The notes below the pieces were generated by a model that saw only the letters and a program-made list of their open reading frames with translations, made no database searches and had not been told where the DNA came from. From Nelumbo lutea (Eukaryota > Streptophyta > Magnoliopsida > Proteales > Nelumbonaceae): a stretch of 64,000 bases of DNA. Below are positions 1 to 11,628 of the stretch, piece after piece (position 1 is the stretch's first letter; each line of letters begins with the position of its first letter). The DNA lies in contig JAKGHH010000001.1 in assembly GCA_022828595.1 (NCBI GenBank), positions 136,233,017 through 136,297,016 of the forward strand, written 5' to 3'. A program made the translations under genes and the position numbers.

Positions 1-3000
1 GATGGACCAAGGTCTCAAAAAACGACACACAGGAGAAAGAACCATTGGAGGATGGGGTCCAAATTCTGGAGTCATCCTTACCCAGGTCCAAGAAAACATT
101 TTCAAGGGTGGCTAGTAGAGACGACAGGCAACCCAAATCCGTATCCCTTACTGTTCTCCTCAACCCTAGATTCCATCCAAAACCGGACTTAGAATCAGAA
201 GGAACTAAGAAAGAAGAAATGAGTTTGTTCTTCAGGTCTGACAACGCAAGGGAAATTGGTCCATCAGAGATGAGTCCCCAACCCAAGGCTGCTCCCAGAA
301 TTTTACGAGATTACCAGAGTTCAGATCATACCTTATCCAAGGGGAGAAAACCGAAAGCAAATCATGAATGGCTTTCCAAGGAGAAGCAGTTGTAGCCCTT
401 GCCAAGATTCCTGGATCCCAGTCATTGTCTTCCAGTCCATGTATACTAACCACAATCTTCGTCCAGAGTTTGTCCCTTTCCATTGGAAACCTCCATAACC
501 ATTTCCCCATGTTTCTTTTCCTGATATTCCCAATCCCAAGCCCTCCTTACTACTTGCTTCTAGTTACCACCTCCCAACTCACCCTATGGTCTTTCTTCTC
601 CTCTCCTGCTCCCACAAGAAATCCCTCATTAATTTTTACTCCATGAGGCAAGCCTTTTCTCAAGTCTTTCCAGAACCGAGTTCCAGAAGTTGTCCTTCAT
701 GGGATTATCTCCTAAGGGGAGACCCAAATAACTCAATGGCCAATCCGAAATTGCAAACCCTAATAACCCTGCATATTCACTTACCTCTCTCTCCTCCAAA
801 TTCACTCCCACCAAACAGCTCTTATCAAAGTTCACTTTTAGATTGGACATCTGCTCAAATAATTGTATGGCCAATTTCAGGTTCCCTATCCAATTTATGT
901 CCCCACCTTCATAGAAAAGAATTGTGTCATCTGCGAACTATAAGTGTATTAATGGTACTTGCTCCCTTCCTATTCTCCACCCTTTTACTAAGTTCCTCGC
1001 ATCAGCTCTATGAATCAATCTGCCCAAAACATCTACAACCAGAGTGAATAGGAGGGGGGAGAGGGGGTCTCCTTGTCTTATTCCCCTCGAGGCAAGAATG
1101 AAATTCCTTATAGCTCCATTCACCAAGATTGAATAGTGGCAGCTCTTAACACAACCCAAATCCATTTACACCATCTGTTTCCAAACCCAAAACTCCTCAT
1201 CACCTCCACCAGGAAAGACCAATCAACTAGGTCATAGGCCTTCTCTAAATCTAGTTTGCAGACCACACCCTTCTTCTTGGACTTCTTGAAACTTTCCAAG
1301 CTCTCATTTGAAATCAAGATTTGATCAGTGATCTGCCTCCCCTTCACAAATGCTCCTTGATTGGGTGCAATAATAGAAGGAAGAACTTTCTTTATTCTTA
1401 GAGACAGCACTTTTGCAATTATCTTATACAGACTATGCACCAAACTGATAGGTCTAGAATCCTTAGGGGGTGAAGCCTCTTTCTTCTTTGGGATCAAAGC
1501 AATGAAAGTGGAGTTTAAGCCCCGATTGATTATTCCCCTCCTATAAAATTCCTCAAAGATTCGCATAATATCCTGCTTCACAATATCCCAGCAATCATGA
1601 TAAAAAGCCATTGTGAATCCATCTGGGCCTGGAGCTTTTGTCCTATCCATCATAAACACTGCCTCCTTAATCTCCTCTATATCAAAAACCATCTCTAATC
1701 CCTCCCTATCCGCTACACTTAGAGTAGGCCAATCCAGCCCTTCCAGCCAAACCCTCACATTTACCGGCCTTCTGAAAATAGATTTTAAATGATTTACAAA
1801 GGCCTCTGCTATTTCTGCTTGGTGGGAAATTACTTCACCTTCGACTTCCAATTTTGAAATGAAGTCCGTCCTTCTTCTGCTATTTGCCAAAGAATGGAAA
1901 AACCTCGTGTTTCTGTCTCCCTCCTTTAACCATTTGCACCTAGATTTCCTCCAACTTATTTCCTCCTGGAGCAAAAGGTCTTCCATCTGCCTCCTCACAC
2001 TCCACCTCAACTCTCTGTCTTCCTCTCCAAAGGGACCCCTTACTTCATTCAAATCCAAGTCCTCTAATTGTTCCAACAAAATCTGCTTTCTCTCCTGCAA
2101 TCTTCCAAACTCCAGCCGATTCCACTCCTTCATCTTGGATTTTAGAAATTGAAGCTTCTTGTGGAATTTCATACCCTCCCACTCTACTGATAGATTACAT
2201 TGCTCCCACCAGTCTCTGATTTTCTCAATGAATCTTGGATGAGCCAGCCACATGTTCTCAAACCTAAAGGGGGTAGGTCCATCTCCTCTTAATTCCTCCT
2301 TACACATCACTATGGGCCAATGGTCTAAGGTAAGTTTAGGCAGTACCCTAGAAGTTAGATTCCTCCAATGCTCTTCCCAATCTGTTGGAAACAGGAATCT
2401 ATCTAGCTTGGAGCAAAACGGCCTAGATTGTAGGTTGGACCAGGTGAAAATGTGATTTAGAAGAGGGATTTCTTTAAGTTCAAAGGTGTCCACAAACTGA
2501 TTGAAATTCCTCATGCTTGTAGTCACCCTTTGACTCAGATTATTAGTTTCCTCTTTGAACCTCACCACATTAAAATCCCCTCCCACGCACCAGGGTCCTT
2601 CCCAGAGGCCCCTAATATCACTCAACTCTTCCCACAGTTTTTCTCTATTTGTAGTCGTTGGGGCCATATACATTTGTTAAGACCCAATCAAAACCATCTG
2701 CCACGTGCCCGAACTTCACAGATAATGAGTGATCTCCTATTAATTCCTCGACCCCTACAACCACATCCTCTTTCCACAAAGTTACAATCCCACCTGAAGC
2801 TCCCCATGATGGAGCAGTCGCCCACCTTATCCCCCTAGATCTCCACACGCCTCTTGCCCATCTACTGTCGAAATCAAATCTCTTAGATTCTTGAATTAAC
2901 ACCACATCCGGGTCAAACTTCTTAATCGCCTCTTTGATAGTTGCTCTCTTCCTCGCACTACCCGTCCCCCTTACATTCCAGCTTAGGATCCGCATTTCAA

Positions 3001-3013
3001 ATTTAGGCTTCAA
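1..3013 (-). pseudogene. LINE ORF2: endonuclease / reverse transcriptase, broken
   Basis: In the known family, ORF2 nicks target DNA and copies its own RNA at the nick. The start at 3013 gives the apurinic-type endonuclease N-terminus, with MRILSWNVRG a few residues in. The frame breaks near 2660 at NVYGPN and continues in the next frame to 1120. RT blocks visible there are LIPKKKEASPPKDSRPISL, NQGAFVKGRQITDQ and KLDLEKAYDLVDW. A second frameshift falls near 1150, followed by GIRQGDPLSPLLF. At about 930 the catalytic FADD is preceded by an in-frame TAG (HL*FADDTILF), where relatives usually have Gln. SYLGLPLG follows at about 720-700, then the C-terminal zinc-binding-type region at 510-232. 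Position and motifs make the family certain. The breaks make activity unlikely. Confidence 0.9.
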
Positions 3014-3083
3014 CCCTAACTCACCTGAGATTTATTTAATCCCTTTCCTTCTCTCCCCTCTCACCCCAAACTTCTTATCCTCC

Positions 3084-5657
3084 TCAATCTCTCCTTAATC
3101 TCTCAACTTCACTCAGTTTTCTTCTTTTAATCTTACTCTCCTCCTTTTTTTGTAGAAAGGCTTTTAGGTCATTTGGGTTCTTAAGTTTACACCCTAGCTT
3201 GCCAACAAATTCTGCTATTGAGTCCTCCTTACTAGCCTCCCCTCTTTTAATATCTTTGTTGCTCTCCACTCCTAGTCATCTCCTCAACTCTGCCCTCATC
3301 CTCCCCACTATAATCCGATTTTGTCCCAGTTGTAGACTTCCTCCATAATTCATTTATTTCAATTGCTCCCATTATACTGTCAATGATTCCCCAAATTCTT
3401 TTATCCCTGCAAGTTCCCTCCACCCTCATCTCCCCTTCCAACACCCCCTGAAAACTTCTTGTGGTCTTCTGAATATGGGCTTCAGACTCTGGACTGGGGA
3501 GGGAATCTGGAACAAGGGACACGGCAACCCCACCAGTAGAACAAAAATGAATTTACAGAGTTGACAAATTTACCTGAAACTGACCGGGAGTTTAGAAGGG
3601 AATGCAAGGGAGGATAGGTGGAAGCCAAACCCAGTAAAGAGAAATTTGAGTTTTCTGTCTCCTCATTTTGGAGGGAAACATTCCCCGTCATTTGGTTTAA
3701 ACACAGGCTGCTTCTCTTACCCGACTGTTTACCTCTCAGAGGTGTATCCCCGTTCAGTTTTGGGTTAACACGACCTGCTACCATCTCGGTTTCTTGCCTG
3801 GCCCCAAGACTTGGTGAAGGTTTATCCCCTTGTGGGCATTGGAATTGCCCCCCATCGGTTTGACCTGCGTTGTTGGCTAACACTGGCTTTTCCTTCCGAT
3901 CCGCCCCAGACTCCACTTGTGCACACTCCCAATCTCCAAGAAAGAGACCCATCAGATTTAGAGTCTCCCTGTTTTGATCTCCTTGGAGTTCATCATCTTT
4001 CAAACTCCCTTTGCTTGAAATTTCTTCTGAACTCTCTTCCTCATCTTCACTTTCGAGACTACACCTTAACCAACCCTTATCATCCTCCTCCCTTTCTTCT
4101 GTTCTGTCCCTCAGGTACCGCGGATTTGGGCGATCTACTGCAAGAGAGAGTTGTTTGTCGACATCCCGCCAAGAGTCCAAACTCAGAGACTTAGTTCCAA
4201 CTTCTATTCGCCGCCCCCGAACCTGGTTTGTTTCAGACACACCTGATTTGGAAGATGATAGACGGTAAGTCTTGTCTACCATCTCCCTCTCCTTAAACCG
4301 ACCCACGTGACACCTTAAACTGTCACGTGGCTCACTTAAAGTCTTCAAAGGTCTAAAGGCTGGGCCGCCCCTACTTCCAACCGGTTCAGATAGATTCACT
4401 CGGTTGAGACCGATTGGGCCGGCTCCTCTCCTGGCCACGTCAGCAAAGGAAGGACCACCATTAATAAAAGTCTTTAATTCAAAAATATTTGAATTTATTG
4501 CCTTAAATAGAGCATTTCAGGACTGATTAACCTCCTGCGACTATTCCTCTTCCCTTTTCACACTGCCGAACTTCCGCTTCTCCATCCCTAGCTTGCCACG
4601 TGTCCTCCACCCTGCCACTTCACCATCATCCCCTACCTCCGTTCGTCTTCCCCAAAGCGATGCTTCAGCTTCAGAAGCAAGCCAAATCTTGTACCAGGCG
4701 CCACCAGCGAGGATTTCCAACAAGCGAGGCACGTTCTCTAGCTTTATGCTTGCGACCTTGATCTCCACAGCTCGCAGGTTCCTCTGGTTTTGTTCCAGCA
4801 AAACACCACCTAAAGCTCTTGTGATTTTTCCTAGAATCGATTCATTCCAGAGGTTGAAGGGAAGCCCTAACAGTTTAATGGAGAAACCGCCTTCTTCTGG
4901 ATCAACTTCATTGGAGATTGGGACCCAGTTTTGAATCTGTATCAACCCATCCTCAATTCTTACCGTGCTGAAACTCAACTTCTCACCACCCACGTCAAAG
5001 ATTGCTTTCTTCTCAGAAAACGGCAAAAGAACAGCATCGCCGTCAACACCCAGTCTCTCCGCCACTGCATTAAGGACTTTCTCTTACCACCTTATCTGCC
5101 TTTAACACCATTCTGTGCTCCTAGTTGCTTCCTTCTTCATCGAGAGTTATCTTCTGAAGAACAGTTGCAGAGTTTACCAAGACCTCTTGACAAAGCAGGG
5201 TCTGCTTCTTACTCGACGCTGGTAAACAGAGGGAGGTGGAGTTACAAACCATTGGGCTTCCATTAGGCTCTTCGCCCTTCCTCTCAACCTTCACTAGGAA
5301 AGCTTGAAGGTTCCTAGCAAAGGAGCTCCAACCTTGCTCCCTTGGCCCCTCCGACACACAAATCATCTGCTTCTTGTTGATGCCAAAATACTCTGTTACT
5401 GTGAAGAACCAGCCCCTCTCATTTTTCCTAAGTACTTCATCGTATCTTCTACCACCACAACTCAGTGAGTTTTTCCAACCTTCTTCCTTGATAGTATTGA
5501 CTACTCCATCAACAAAACCTTTCAGCCAATTGCAAGCTTCCTCTAGTAGAATAATTGTTGCCCTATTTCCTTCCCTGATCTTCAAGTACGACTTGCCCTT
5601 TGTCATCCCTACTCGAATAAGAATTTCTTTAACTCTATAGCCAGCTCCACTCACCAC
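3084..5657 (-). pseudogene. LINE ORF1 (DUF4283-like, RNA-binding gag-like protein), broken
   Basis: ORF1 proteins of plant L1 elements bind the element RNA. The reading is in three main pieces: 5657-5121, 5065-4541 and 4438-3482. A degenerate stretch runs down to 3084. The middle piece contains ISNEVDPEEGGFSIKLLGLP and LGKITRALGG, which resemble the DUF4283 domain common in plant LINE ORF1 proteins. The third piece is long, acidic and serine/arginine-rich, with no clear CCHC knuckle that I can see. Stops separate the pieces and several more occur in 3480-3020. It sits directly upstream of ORF2, as expected for L1. The DUF4283 assignment is from family memory. Confidence 0.75.
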
Positions 5658-5704
5658 TTCCCTGCCTGAGTGAAACTTCCCATCTTTAATGTTTTAGATT
5701 TCTC

Positions 5705-6720
5705 TTATGATGTTCTACTGGTCATATGGTCTGAAGCACCTAAATCTATTACCCATAATGGTCTAGTGTTACCCGGGACTGAAGCATGATATGCTGTAGC
5801 TCTTGTACCTATGTGGGCAAAGGCTGAAGTAGGATGAGCAGATGTGGTAGCTGAAGGCTGAGAAGTGAGATAATGATCTAGAAATAACAGCTTCATTCTC
5901 TAATTGTGTCAATGCAGCCCGGACAGCAGCTAAGGCATCTAAGGATGTGGTCTTTGTGCTAGAAGTGGATGCACTATCTGTAATAGTTGCCACATTAGCA
6001 CTCCCCTTCTTGTTTCTAAGTCTCACTGGCATTAGGTGAGGATGCAACTTCCAACAAGTGTCTCTGGTATGTTTAGGCTTCTTACAATGATCACAAAAAA
6101 TGTCTCTTTTATCTTCCTTCTTTATTTCCCTTTCCTTCTCCCCTCCAACTTTAGATTTTGTTGCTGCCAAGGCTGACTCTATAGGCTGAAATGATAGCAT
6201 AACCTTCCTTCTACTGTCTTCACTATGAACCAATGAGTAGGCTTGAGACAAAGTCACTCTCCCTAGTGAGAACTTGTTGTCTTATAATGTCAAAATCTGA
6301 GTTCATACCAGCTAAGAACTCAAACACTCTATTTGTTTCAATCAGTTTCTATATGTCGTTCCATCCCTCTGACTTTCCCACTCAATAGTTTCCAGGTGAT
6401 CAATTTCATGCTAAGGGGATTTCAGAGTAACAAAGTACACTGAGACTGACTTCTCCCCTTGCTTGAGATTATTCACTTCACACTTCAGCTCATAAACTCT
6501 AGTAACATTAAGGGGTTGGGAATAAGTCTCCTTCATGCTGTCCCAAATCTCCTTGGATGTGATGTATCTTCTTTGGCTGGCTTCTTTGTGTCTCCAGTCA
6601 CATAACCTAATTTACCTCTACCTCCAATGGCCATCATTGCTGATTAGGCTCATTCCAAGTAATTGGTTCCATCAAACCTAACAATGGTAATCTGAAACGA
6701 ATTTTCAGCCATGCTACCAG
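5705..6720 (-). pseudogene. copia gag and start of protease, broken
   Basis: Gag begins near 6710 with MAENSFQITIVRFDGTNYLEWA, like many plant copia gag proteins (the underlined idea being the F.G.NYLEW block). Stops interrupt it at once, for example directly after that block. The CCHC-type zinc knuckle CDHCKKPKHTRDTC lies at about 6095-6050 and is intact. The protease site reads WVIDLGASDHMT at about 5762-5721. The usual D-S/T-G catalytic triplet is DLG here, which should abolish aspartic protease activity. The frame ends at the LINE junction near 5706. This copy cannot make a working polyprotein. Confidence 0.8.
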
Positions 6721-7367
6721 TCCCAAAAAGTCCACCCCCTTGTGTTTTTAACTCACTTCCAGCCTTCTCCATTCTATGTAGGGCACTAACAGGTCAAAAA
6801 ACTCCAAGAAAAATACCAAAAAGAGATTCTTTTCTGCTGAAACACTAAGAAATTTAGAGAAAAACAGCCCAGAATTTAATCACAGCAATAAATAGACACC
6901 AAGAACTTGATCTCAGTCGACGGCTTCTTTCCAAGAATGCAATCACAGTCAAAGGTCAACTCTCTAGTTCATTATCAGTCAAAAAACAGTCCTTGAATCC
7001 TCAAAAAAGGTCATACGGTTTTAGACAAGAGAGAAAACAGCAGGGAATACCCAGATTTATTAGCCGCTTCTTAAAGAGAGGCTTAACAACTTCTAACCAA
7101 GATCGGCTCAACTAAAGATTGTACCTTTCTCAGAAAAAACTCTGATCACCACCTTAGTTTGAAACCCTAATCTTGGTCACACCTAAAAACTCTGATTCTT
7201 CCTGGTCACCGGGCAATCTCCAAGAGTCTTTCATTTTCTTGGGCAGTCTCCAACACTCCAGCAACCTCCAAGAACCAAGCGCTACTGCAGAAGATCCAGT
7301 TCTAAAGAATTCTCATGTAGCCGACAAGATCAGGCTCACGTGAGAACCCTAGTCTTTTCTCGCCAAG

Positions 7368-7384
7368 AGCTCTGATACAAACTT
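7368..7384 (-). other. copia primer binding site (initiator Met tRNA type)
   Basis: On the minus strand the sequence TGTATCAGAGCTC follows the presumed LTR end. It differs by one base from the plant copia primer site TGGTATCAGAGC, which pairs with the 3' end of initiator Met tRNA. This places the 5' LTR to the right, at 7385 and above. Confidence 0.7.
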
Positions 7385-7409
7385 GAATAAAATAAAATAA
7401 AATAACAAA

Positions 7410-8590
7410 CATAGTTGTCAAGGTGACGCCTAGGCGACTAGGCGGTTTTCAAACTTTGCCTTGCTTAGATGCCATGCAAAGTTTGTATAAGGCGCATGCC
7501 CAGTCAGTTAGGCGCACGCCTAGGCGACTAAGTGGACACTTAACTCCAAGGTGCACGCCTAGACTAGATGTAAGACACATTAATACATGATATATCCCTT
7601 AATACATTGATCCTTTAATATTTTTATAATGTTTTTACTTTTCTTTTGCTGCGAATAGTTTTTATTGGTTTGTTTTTGTTATTACAATAGAACCTATCAC
7701 ACATTATCACTCTTTTTATTTGAAAAAAAGTGCTGTGTTTTTAGGGTTTTATTTTCATGGCAGAACTGAATAAAAGAGGGAGATCTGTCCAGTCAGGTAT
7801 GTTTCACACACAGTCCAACTCCAATTGTTGCTGCAATGCTGCATAACCAACTAGAAGTCTAAACAACTTTGAATATGCCAGGTAGTCAAATGAATCATCT
7901 TCTTCTTCTCAGTTTTCAGTCCGCCTATTTTTCCTCCTACCCTCTTCCTTTTCAGCCATTTTTTTCTTCCTTTTTGTTGGTTCTTCCTGTTTTTTTCTCC
8001 ATACGTTTTTTGCTTTGGAATCAAACAGGGGCTCCGCCCCCTTTGTTTCTTCTTCATTTTCCTGCAAACTTTTCACCCTTTTACCTGCACTTTTGTCCTC
8101 CTCGATGGTAATCTGGAACAGGGGTTCCGCCCCCTTTTCTTTTTCATTTCTCTGGGTTTCTTCATCATTTTTTCCTCTTCACTGGTGATCTGAAACAGGG
8201 GCTCTTCCCCCTTCTTTTCATTTTCTTCTATTATTTAGTGTTTCCCTAGCTTTTCTTGGTCTAAAACAGGGCTCTGCCTCCCTGTTTTCTCCTTAAGTTC
8301 TTTTTCTTTTCTTGGTCAAACACAGGGGCTACGCTCTCTTCAGTTCTTCTTTCAAGTCCGAATTTCTATTTCTAATATTTTGTGTTGCATGCTTTAAGCA
8401 CGACTACAAGAATCATGAGTAGAAAATTTAGTTTAGAGGTTTGCAGGTTAATGTATAAAACCAAGTAACTAGCTCATGAAGGGTAGAAACACATAGGCTT
8501 ACTATTTTCTGATTTCATCGCCTAGGCGAGGCCTAGGCGCCTGGGCACCCCTTGGTCACCTAGCCTCGCCTTGGCGCCTTGAAAACTATG
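7410..8590. mobile_element. non-autonomous hAT-like DNA transposon, 1,181 bp
   Basis: The left end reads CATAGTTGTCAAGGTGACGC. The reverse complement of the right end reads CATAGTTTTCAAGGCGCC. Both ends are followed by short palindromes of the type GCCTAGGCG. The flanks carry an identical 8-bp duplication, ATAACAAA, at 7402-7409 and 8591-8598. An 8-bp target duplication with short inverted ends is the hallmark of the hAT superfamily. No transposase frame is visible inside, so it depends on a helper. It sits in the LTR of the copia remnant and is therefore younger than that element. Confidence 0.85.
8026..8340. repeat. degenerate tandem repeat with CAGGGGCTCCGCCCC core
   Basis: Five copies of a CAGGGG-CT-CCGCCCC-like core start at about 8026, 8119, 8196, 8267 and 8323, each followed by a pyrimidine-rich tract. 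The spacing falls step by step: 93, 77, 71 and 56 bases. The first two cores are nearly perfect and the last two are decayed. The array lies wholly inside the hAT-like element. Confidence 0.7.
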
Positions 8591-8598
8591 ATAACAAA

Positions 8599-9070
8599 TA
8601 TGTATTCTAAAGAGGAAGAGAACAAAGAAAAGTGAACTAGGCTTCGAAGAGAAGAAGAAGAAGAGGAAGAGAGAGAAGAGAGAAGAGAAGAAGAAAAAGG
8701 GGTTCAGTCAGATAGATCAGACACCCCACTAGATATTATATATATTTATGTCCTTACAAAGGTTGCAGTTACTTTAATACCCCCACTTAAAATAAAAGAC
8801 AAATAAACAAAAATAAACAAGGCCCAACCGGCCCAACTGTAATAAAAAGAAATAAAGAATAAAATAAAATAAGTGCGGGGCTGGAACCACACACACACAC
8901 TATAGAGCTACTATCTCTACAAAGGTAAAGCATTTGACTCTTATTCTTATAAGTGGAACAATGGATGAGTTTCATCTAGAGATTCAATTTAATTTATATA
9001 AGGCTTTGTTAAACAAGGTAGAGCATTTGACTCTTTTAGTAATAAAATAAATTTATTTAAAGAAAAGGAA
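8599..9070. other. purine-rich LTR remnant and low-complexity DNA
   Basis: A GA-rich tract (8640-8700) leads into AT-rich sequence with an ACACAC run near 8890. The GA tract resembles the LTR of the copia at 24.6 kb in style, so this is probably the rest of the split copia LTR. A 20-base near repeat (GGTARAGCATTTGACTCTT) occurs at about 8923 and 9018. I see no gene. Confidence 0.5.
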
Positions 9071-9115
9071 ACTGTTACAAAGGAAGGTGACCAAAAAAGC
9101 CAAACCAGGAACTCT

Positions 9116-9397
9116 CTACTTCTTCCTTACGATCCTCCCAGGTTTCAATGGTTTCTTGTTTGGCCCAGTTCCAAACAGACCCTTTTTCAATCTAGTAAAG
9201 ACACTTGAAACCAAGACATCTTGGTGCTTCCTCTTCCTTCTAAATCTTCCAACTGCAGGAGAGGTCTCCCTAAGCTTCTTCACATCCTTAAATTCCTCAT
9301 TGATTCTTTCCAATTCTAACACCATATTCTTATCAAAAAAATGGCTTGCATCAGTCACCTCATTCTTCTTCTTGGCATCTCCGGTTAAAGCATACAA
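9116..9397 (-). CDS. unrecognised lysine/arginine-rich reading frame (possible retroelement ORF1 C-terminus)
   Basis: I do not recognise this protein. The 93-residue frame has an acidic, coiled-coil-like start (LELERINEEFKDVKKL) and a strongly basic end (RRKRKHQD, then NKKPLKPGRIVRKK). To its right, up to about 10140, the same strand reads as a broken acidic protein with several stops (pieces such as GNDNQGDEENTKVF and HVVEKSVDLEMVIDVEVD). So the frame is probably the tail of a longer decayed protein. The composition would suit an ORF1 of a LINE or a gag-like protein. There is no domain motif, so function is open. It is unlikely to be expressed as it stands. Confidence 0.3.
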   Translation of the reverse strand: MYALTGDAKKKNEVTDASHFFDKNMVLELERINEEFKDVKKLRETSPAVGRFRRKRKHQDVLVSSVFTRLKKGLFGTGPNKKPLKPGRIVRKK

Positions 9398-10167
9398 TCT
9401 CTAGGCACCATTACTAACTTCTGGAACCAAGTAATTCTTTTAGGGCCTACATTGATTTCAGTTACAGGCATAGGATATTTTAACACTTTGAACATCCCCT
9501 AGGACAACTAAACCCAACAATTCGCAAAGGTCAACTTCTACATCAATAACCATTTCCAAATCAACTGATTTTTCAACTACATGGGTTTCATCCAATGCAA
9601 TCTCTTTGTCACTTGAAGCACCATCATGTTCTTCCTCATCTTCTTTCCCTCCTTCTCTTCTACCATAGCATTCTCAATCCTTTATAACTGGAAATGTTCT
9701 GTAATTTCTTTTACTATTAAAAGTCCTTGAACAAAAACCTGTTGTATTCTTTTCTTCCCCCTATCTTACTGCATTCAAACCCTTCAGGCTCACCCCCCTG
9801 CTTTTCCCTTTGAGAAAACCTTTGTGTTTTCCTCGTCACCTTGGTTATCATTTCCACTTATCAACAAAAAATTTCCAACCTCCTTACCACTGTTTGATTC
9901 TGCAAACACCATGAAACCCTCCTTCTTTGAGAGTGGCTCTATTAACAATTTAAATTGGAAAATTTTTTATTTCGTTTAAATTTGTTCCAAAGTAGAAACA
10001 GTTTTGTTACTTATATGGTTCATTTAGAGATCCTTGGAGTACTGTTCAAAACAAAAACAAAAATCATTATTCTCCAATGATATTAGCAGTTATAATGAAA
10101 TAAAGGCACCTTCTTCTGATGTGAAAATTTCTTGAATAGTCATAAAGGGCATACCTTCAATGATATT

Positions 10168-10952
10168 TTTTTGAGGAAAGGTAACAGAGTTTTATTAATA
10201 AAAGAGAAAGTACATGAGGAGATGTACAAAACAAAGGGGAAAGTCCAGGGGATTACACAGGAATCAAACTATTGCTATATAAGACATCCAAATTGGCACC
10301 CATTTTAGCTAAACCATCGGCAACAGAGTTTAAATCCCTTGGAATCCAAGTCAATTTTGCATTTAGCAGTTCCAGAGAGTCTCTAGCTTCTGTCAAAAAT
10401 TGGCTCACTCTCCACGGGCCACCCTCTTTGTCTCTTAGCCATTTTATGGTATTTGCCAAATCTCCTGCAATGGTTAAATTTTGAAGGCCCAGGGTTCTAA
10501 CTATTCTGATTCCCGTGAGAACCACCAACACTTGCCAGTCTGCAATACCTATTGGACCACTAAAAGTCCAAATAACAATACCCCTTCCGTCTCTTACTAT
10601 ACCTCCTATACCAGCTGCTCCTGGATTGCCTGACACACTCCCATCAAAATTTAGAGTCATCCCTCCTTCCCTTCTTATTACTAAATCGTGGGGGACAGCA
10701 GGGGGTAGCCAAGTGGAAGAGAAAAAACTGAGCACTGAGAATGATCAGCCAACTTCAGGAAGTGGTGCCAAATTTTCTTGGTTTCCTTGCAGTGGAGAAG
10801 TGATCAGCTGATTCTCCTTCACTCAAGCACAAGATACAAGCAAAGATGAAGAGTCTTCCCAAGCTCTTCTTTGGAGACGGTCGCAAGTGTTGATCCTTTG
10901 CAAGCAGGCTTCCCACACAAAAAAGCAAACTCGTGAGGGGATGTGGCTACAT
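10168..10952 (-). mobile_element. 5'-truncated LINE with 18-bp target site duplication
   Basis: The 18 bases CATACCTTCAATGATATT occur at 10150-10167 and again at 10953-10970. The insert between them begins on the plus strand with a T run (the minus-strand poly-A tail) and then TTTATTAATAAAAG. It carries the LINE RNase H domain. This is a textbook target-primed insertion that stopped early, leaving only about 785 bp of the 3' part of an L1 element. Confidence 0.9.
10253..10735 (-). CDS. LINE RNase H domain (fragment)
   Basis: The RNase H domain of plant L1 elements removes element RNA from the RNA-DNA hybrid. The 160-residue frame has the first catalytic Asp in LNFDGSVSGNPGAAGIGGIV, then GDLANTIKWL in the middle and a C-terminal VADGLAKMGA. 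This is the usual order for the reverse-transcriptase-like RNase H family. It is an open C-terminal fragment of ORF2, with the upstream RT removed by 5' truncation. It has no start of its own and is not expected to be translated. Confidence 0.85.
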   Translation of the reverse strand: MLSFFSSTWLPPAVPHDLVIRREGGMTLNFDGSVSGNPGAAGIGGIVRDGRGIVIWTFSGPIGIADWQVLVVLTGIRIVRTLGLQNLTIAGDLANTIKWLRDKEGGPWRVSQFLTEARDSLELLNAKLTWIPRDLNSVADGLAKMGANLDVLYSNSLIPV

Positions 10953-10970
10953 CATACCTTCAATGATATT

Positions 10971-11628
10971 GGTAGTTGCAATTCCTTGGAATCAATATCA
11001 TGGATCTTGATTCTAAAAATGGGACTAAACATTAAAAGGAGCAAAGGGCAGTTCAGGATAGCCCACAATTCCAAAAAATGGATTATAGATCCCAAAACAT
11101 AAGACACATAATTTCGTCTACTTTCACCTGTAGCGGATATCTCATAGCATATGCCAAGTAGAATATAAAATAGAGCACTCCTCTAATTCATTCAAGTCTC
11201 ACAAAGTCACAAAGTGCCACCATGTGGTCCTTCATATTCTTTCTTTGTTTTTCTATTAATCATTAGACCAGTAGTACAATAATGGATGCTGATAACTTCA
11301 AGGAATGAATCCCAAAAGTTAAATATATAATTTTTTATCAATAACAGTAAAATTGATTCATTAAGAGAAAAAAATTCCAGTTAAATATGACTGCAAAAAA
11401 TAAATAAACAAAAGCACTTCATGAAACCACTCCCACATCATATGATTAACACCAGAAGCAACACAGAAGGGAGTGCACAACAATTTAAATCATTCTCCAA
11501 CCCAATTAACTTTCTAGATATTGTCTTACATAGGACATTTTCACTAGAAGATAAAGCAAAAATTGGCCAACACGGGTAACACTTTCTCTAAATGAATATA
11601 AGCAATAAAAGTGGCACAGAACCCTCAC
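10971..11628. other. AT-rich stretch, probably intron of the FLY-like gene
   Basis: No reading frame, RNA gene or repeat can be supported. The exon that should follow coding exon 3 of the FLY-like gene is not found here or anywhere further left. Confidence 0.4.

Larger units (their letters stand above)
1..5700 (-). mobile_element. L1-type LINE (non-LTR retrotransposon), 3' end outside window
   Basis: The element reads right to left. A broken ORF1 lies at about 5657-3084 and an endonuclease-reverse transcriptase ORF2 at about 3013-1. The 5' end lies near 5690-5705, where copia protease coding sequence stops abruptly (an AGTAGAACATCATAA context at about 5706-5720). So the LINE inserted into an older copia element. 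The 3' end, poly-A tail and second target duplication lie left of the window. ORF2 has two frameshifts and one nonsense codon, so the copy looks dead, although most of the protein still reads well, which suggests a fairly young insertion. The left boundary and full length cannot be known from this window. Confidence 0.9.
5703..8990 (-). mobile_element. Ty1/copia element remnant (5' half), split by LINE and hAT element
   Basis: Reading leftward there is an LTR stretch (from about 8990 to 7385, interrupted at 7410-8590), a primer binding site near 7370-7382, gag (about 6720-5900) and the start of protease. The LINE then cuts it off. The pol genes and the other LTR are not present to the right of the LINE, so they must be left of the window or lost. 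The zinc knuckle and protease closely resemble the copia at 19.4-24.9 kb, so the two belong to the same lineage. The outer LTR boundary is a guess, because no partner LTR is available for comparison. Confidence 0.75.

Noticed and set aside
45..395. Plus-strand open frames over the LINE (45-395, 586-1047 and others)
   Set aside because: They are shadows of the minus-strand LINE proteins, which show clear RT motifs.
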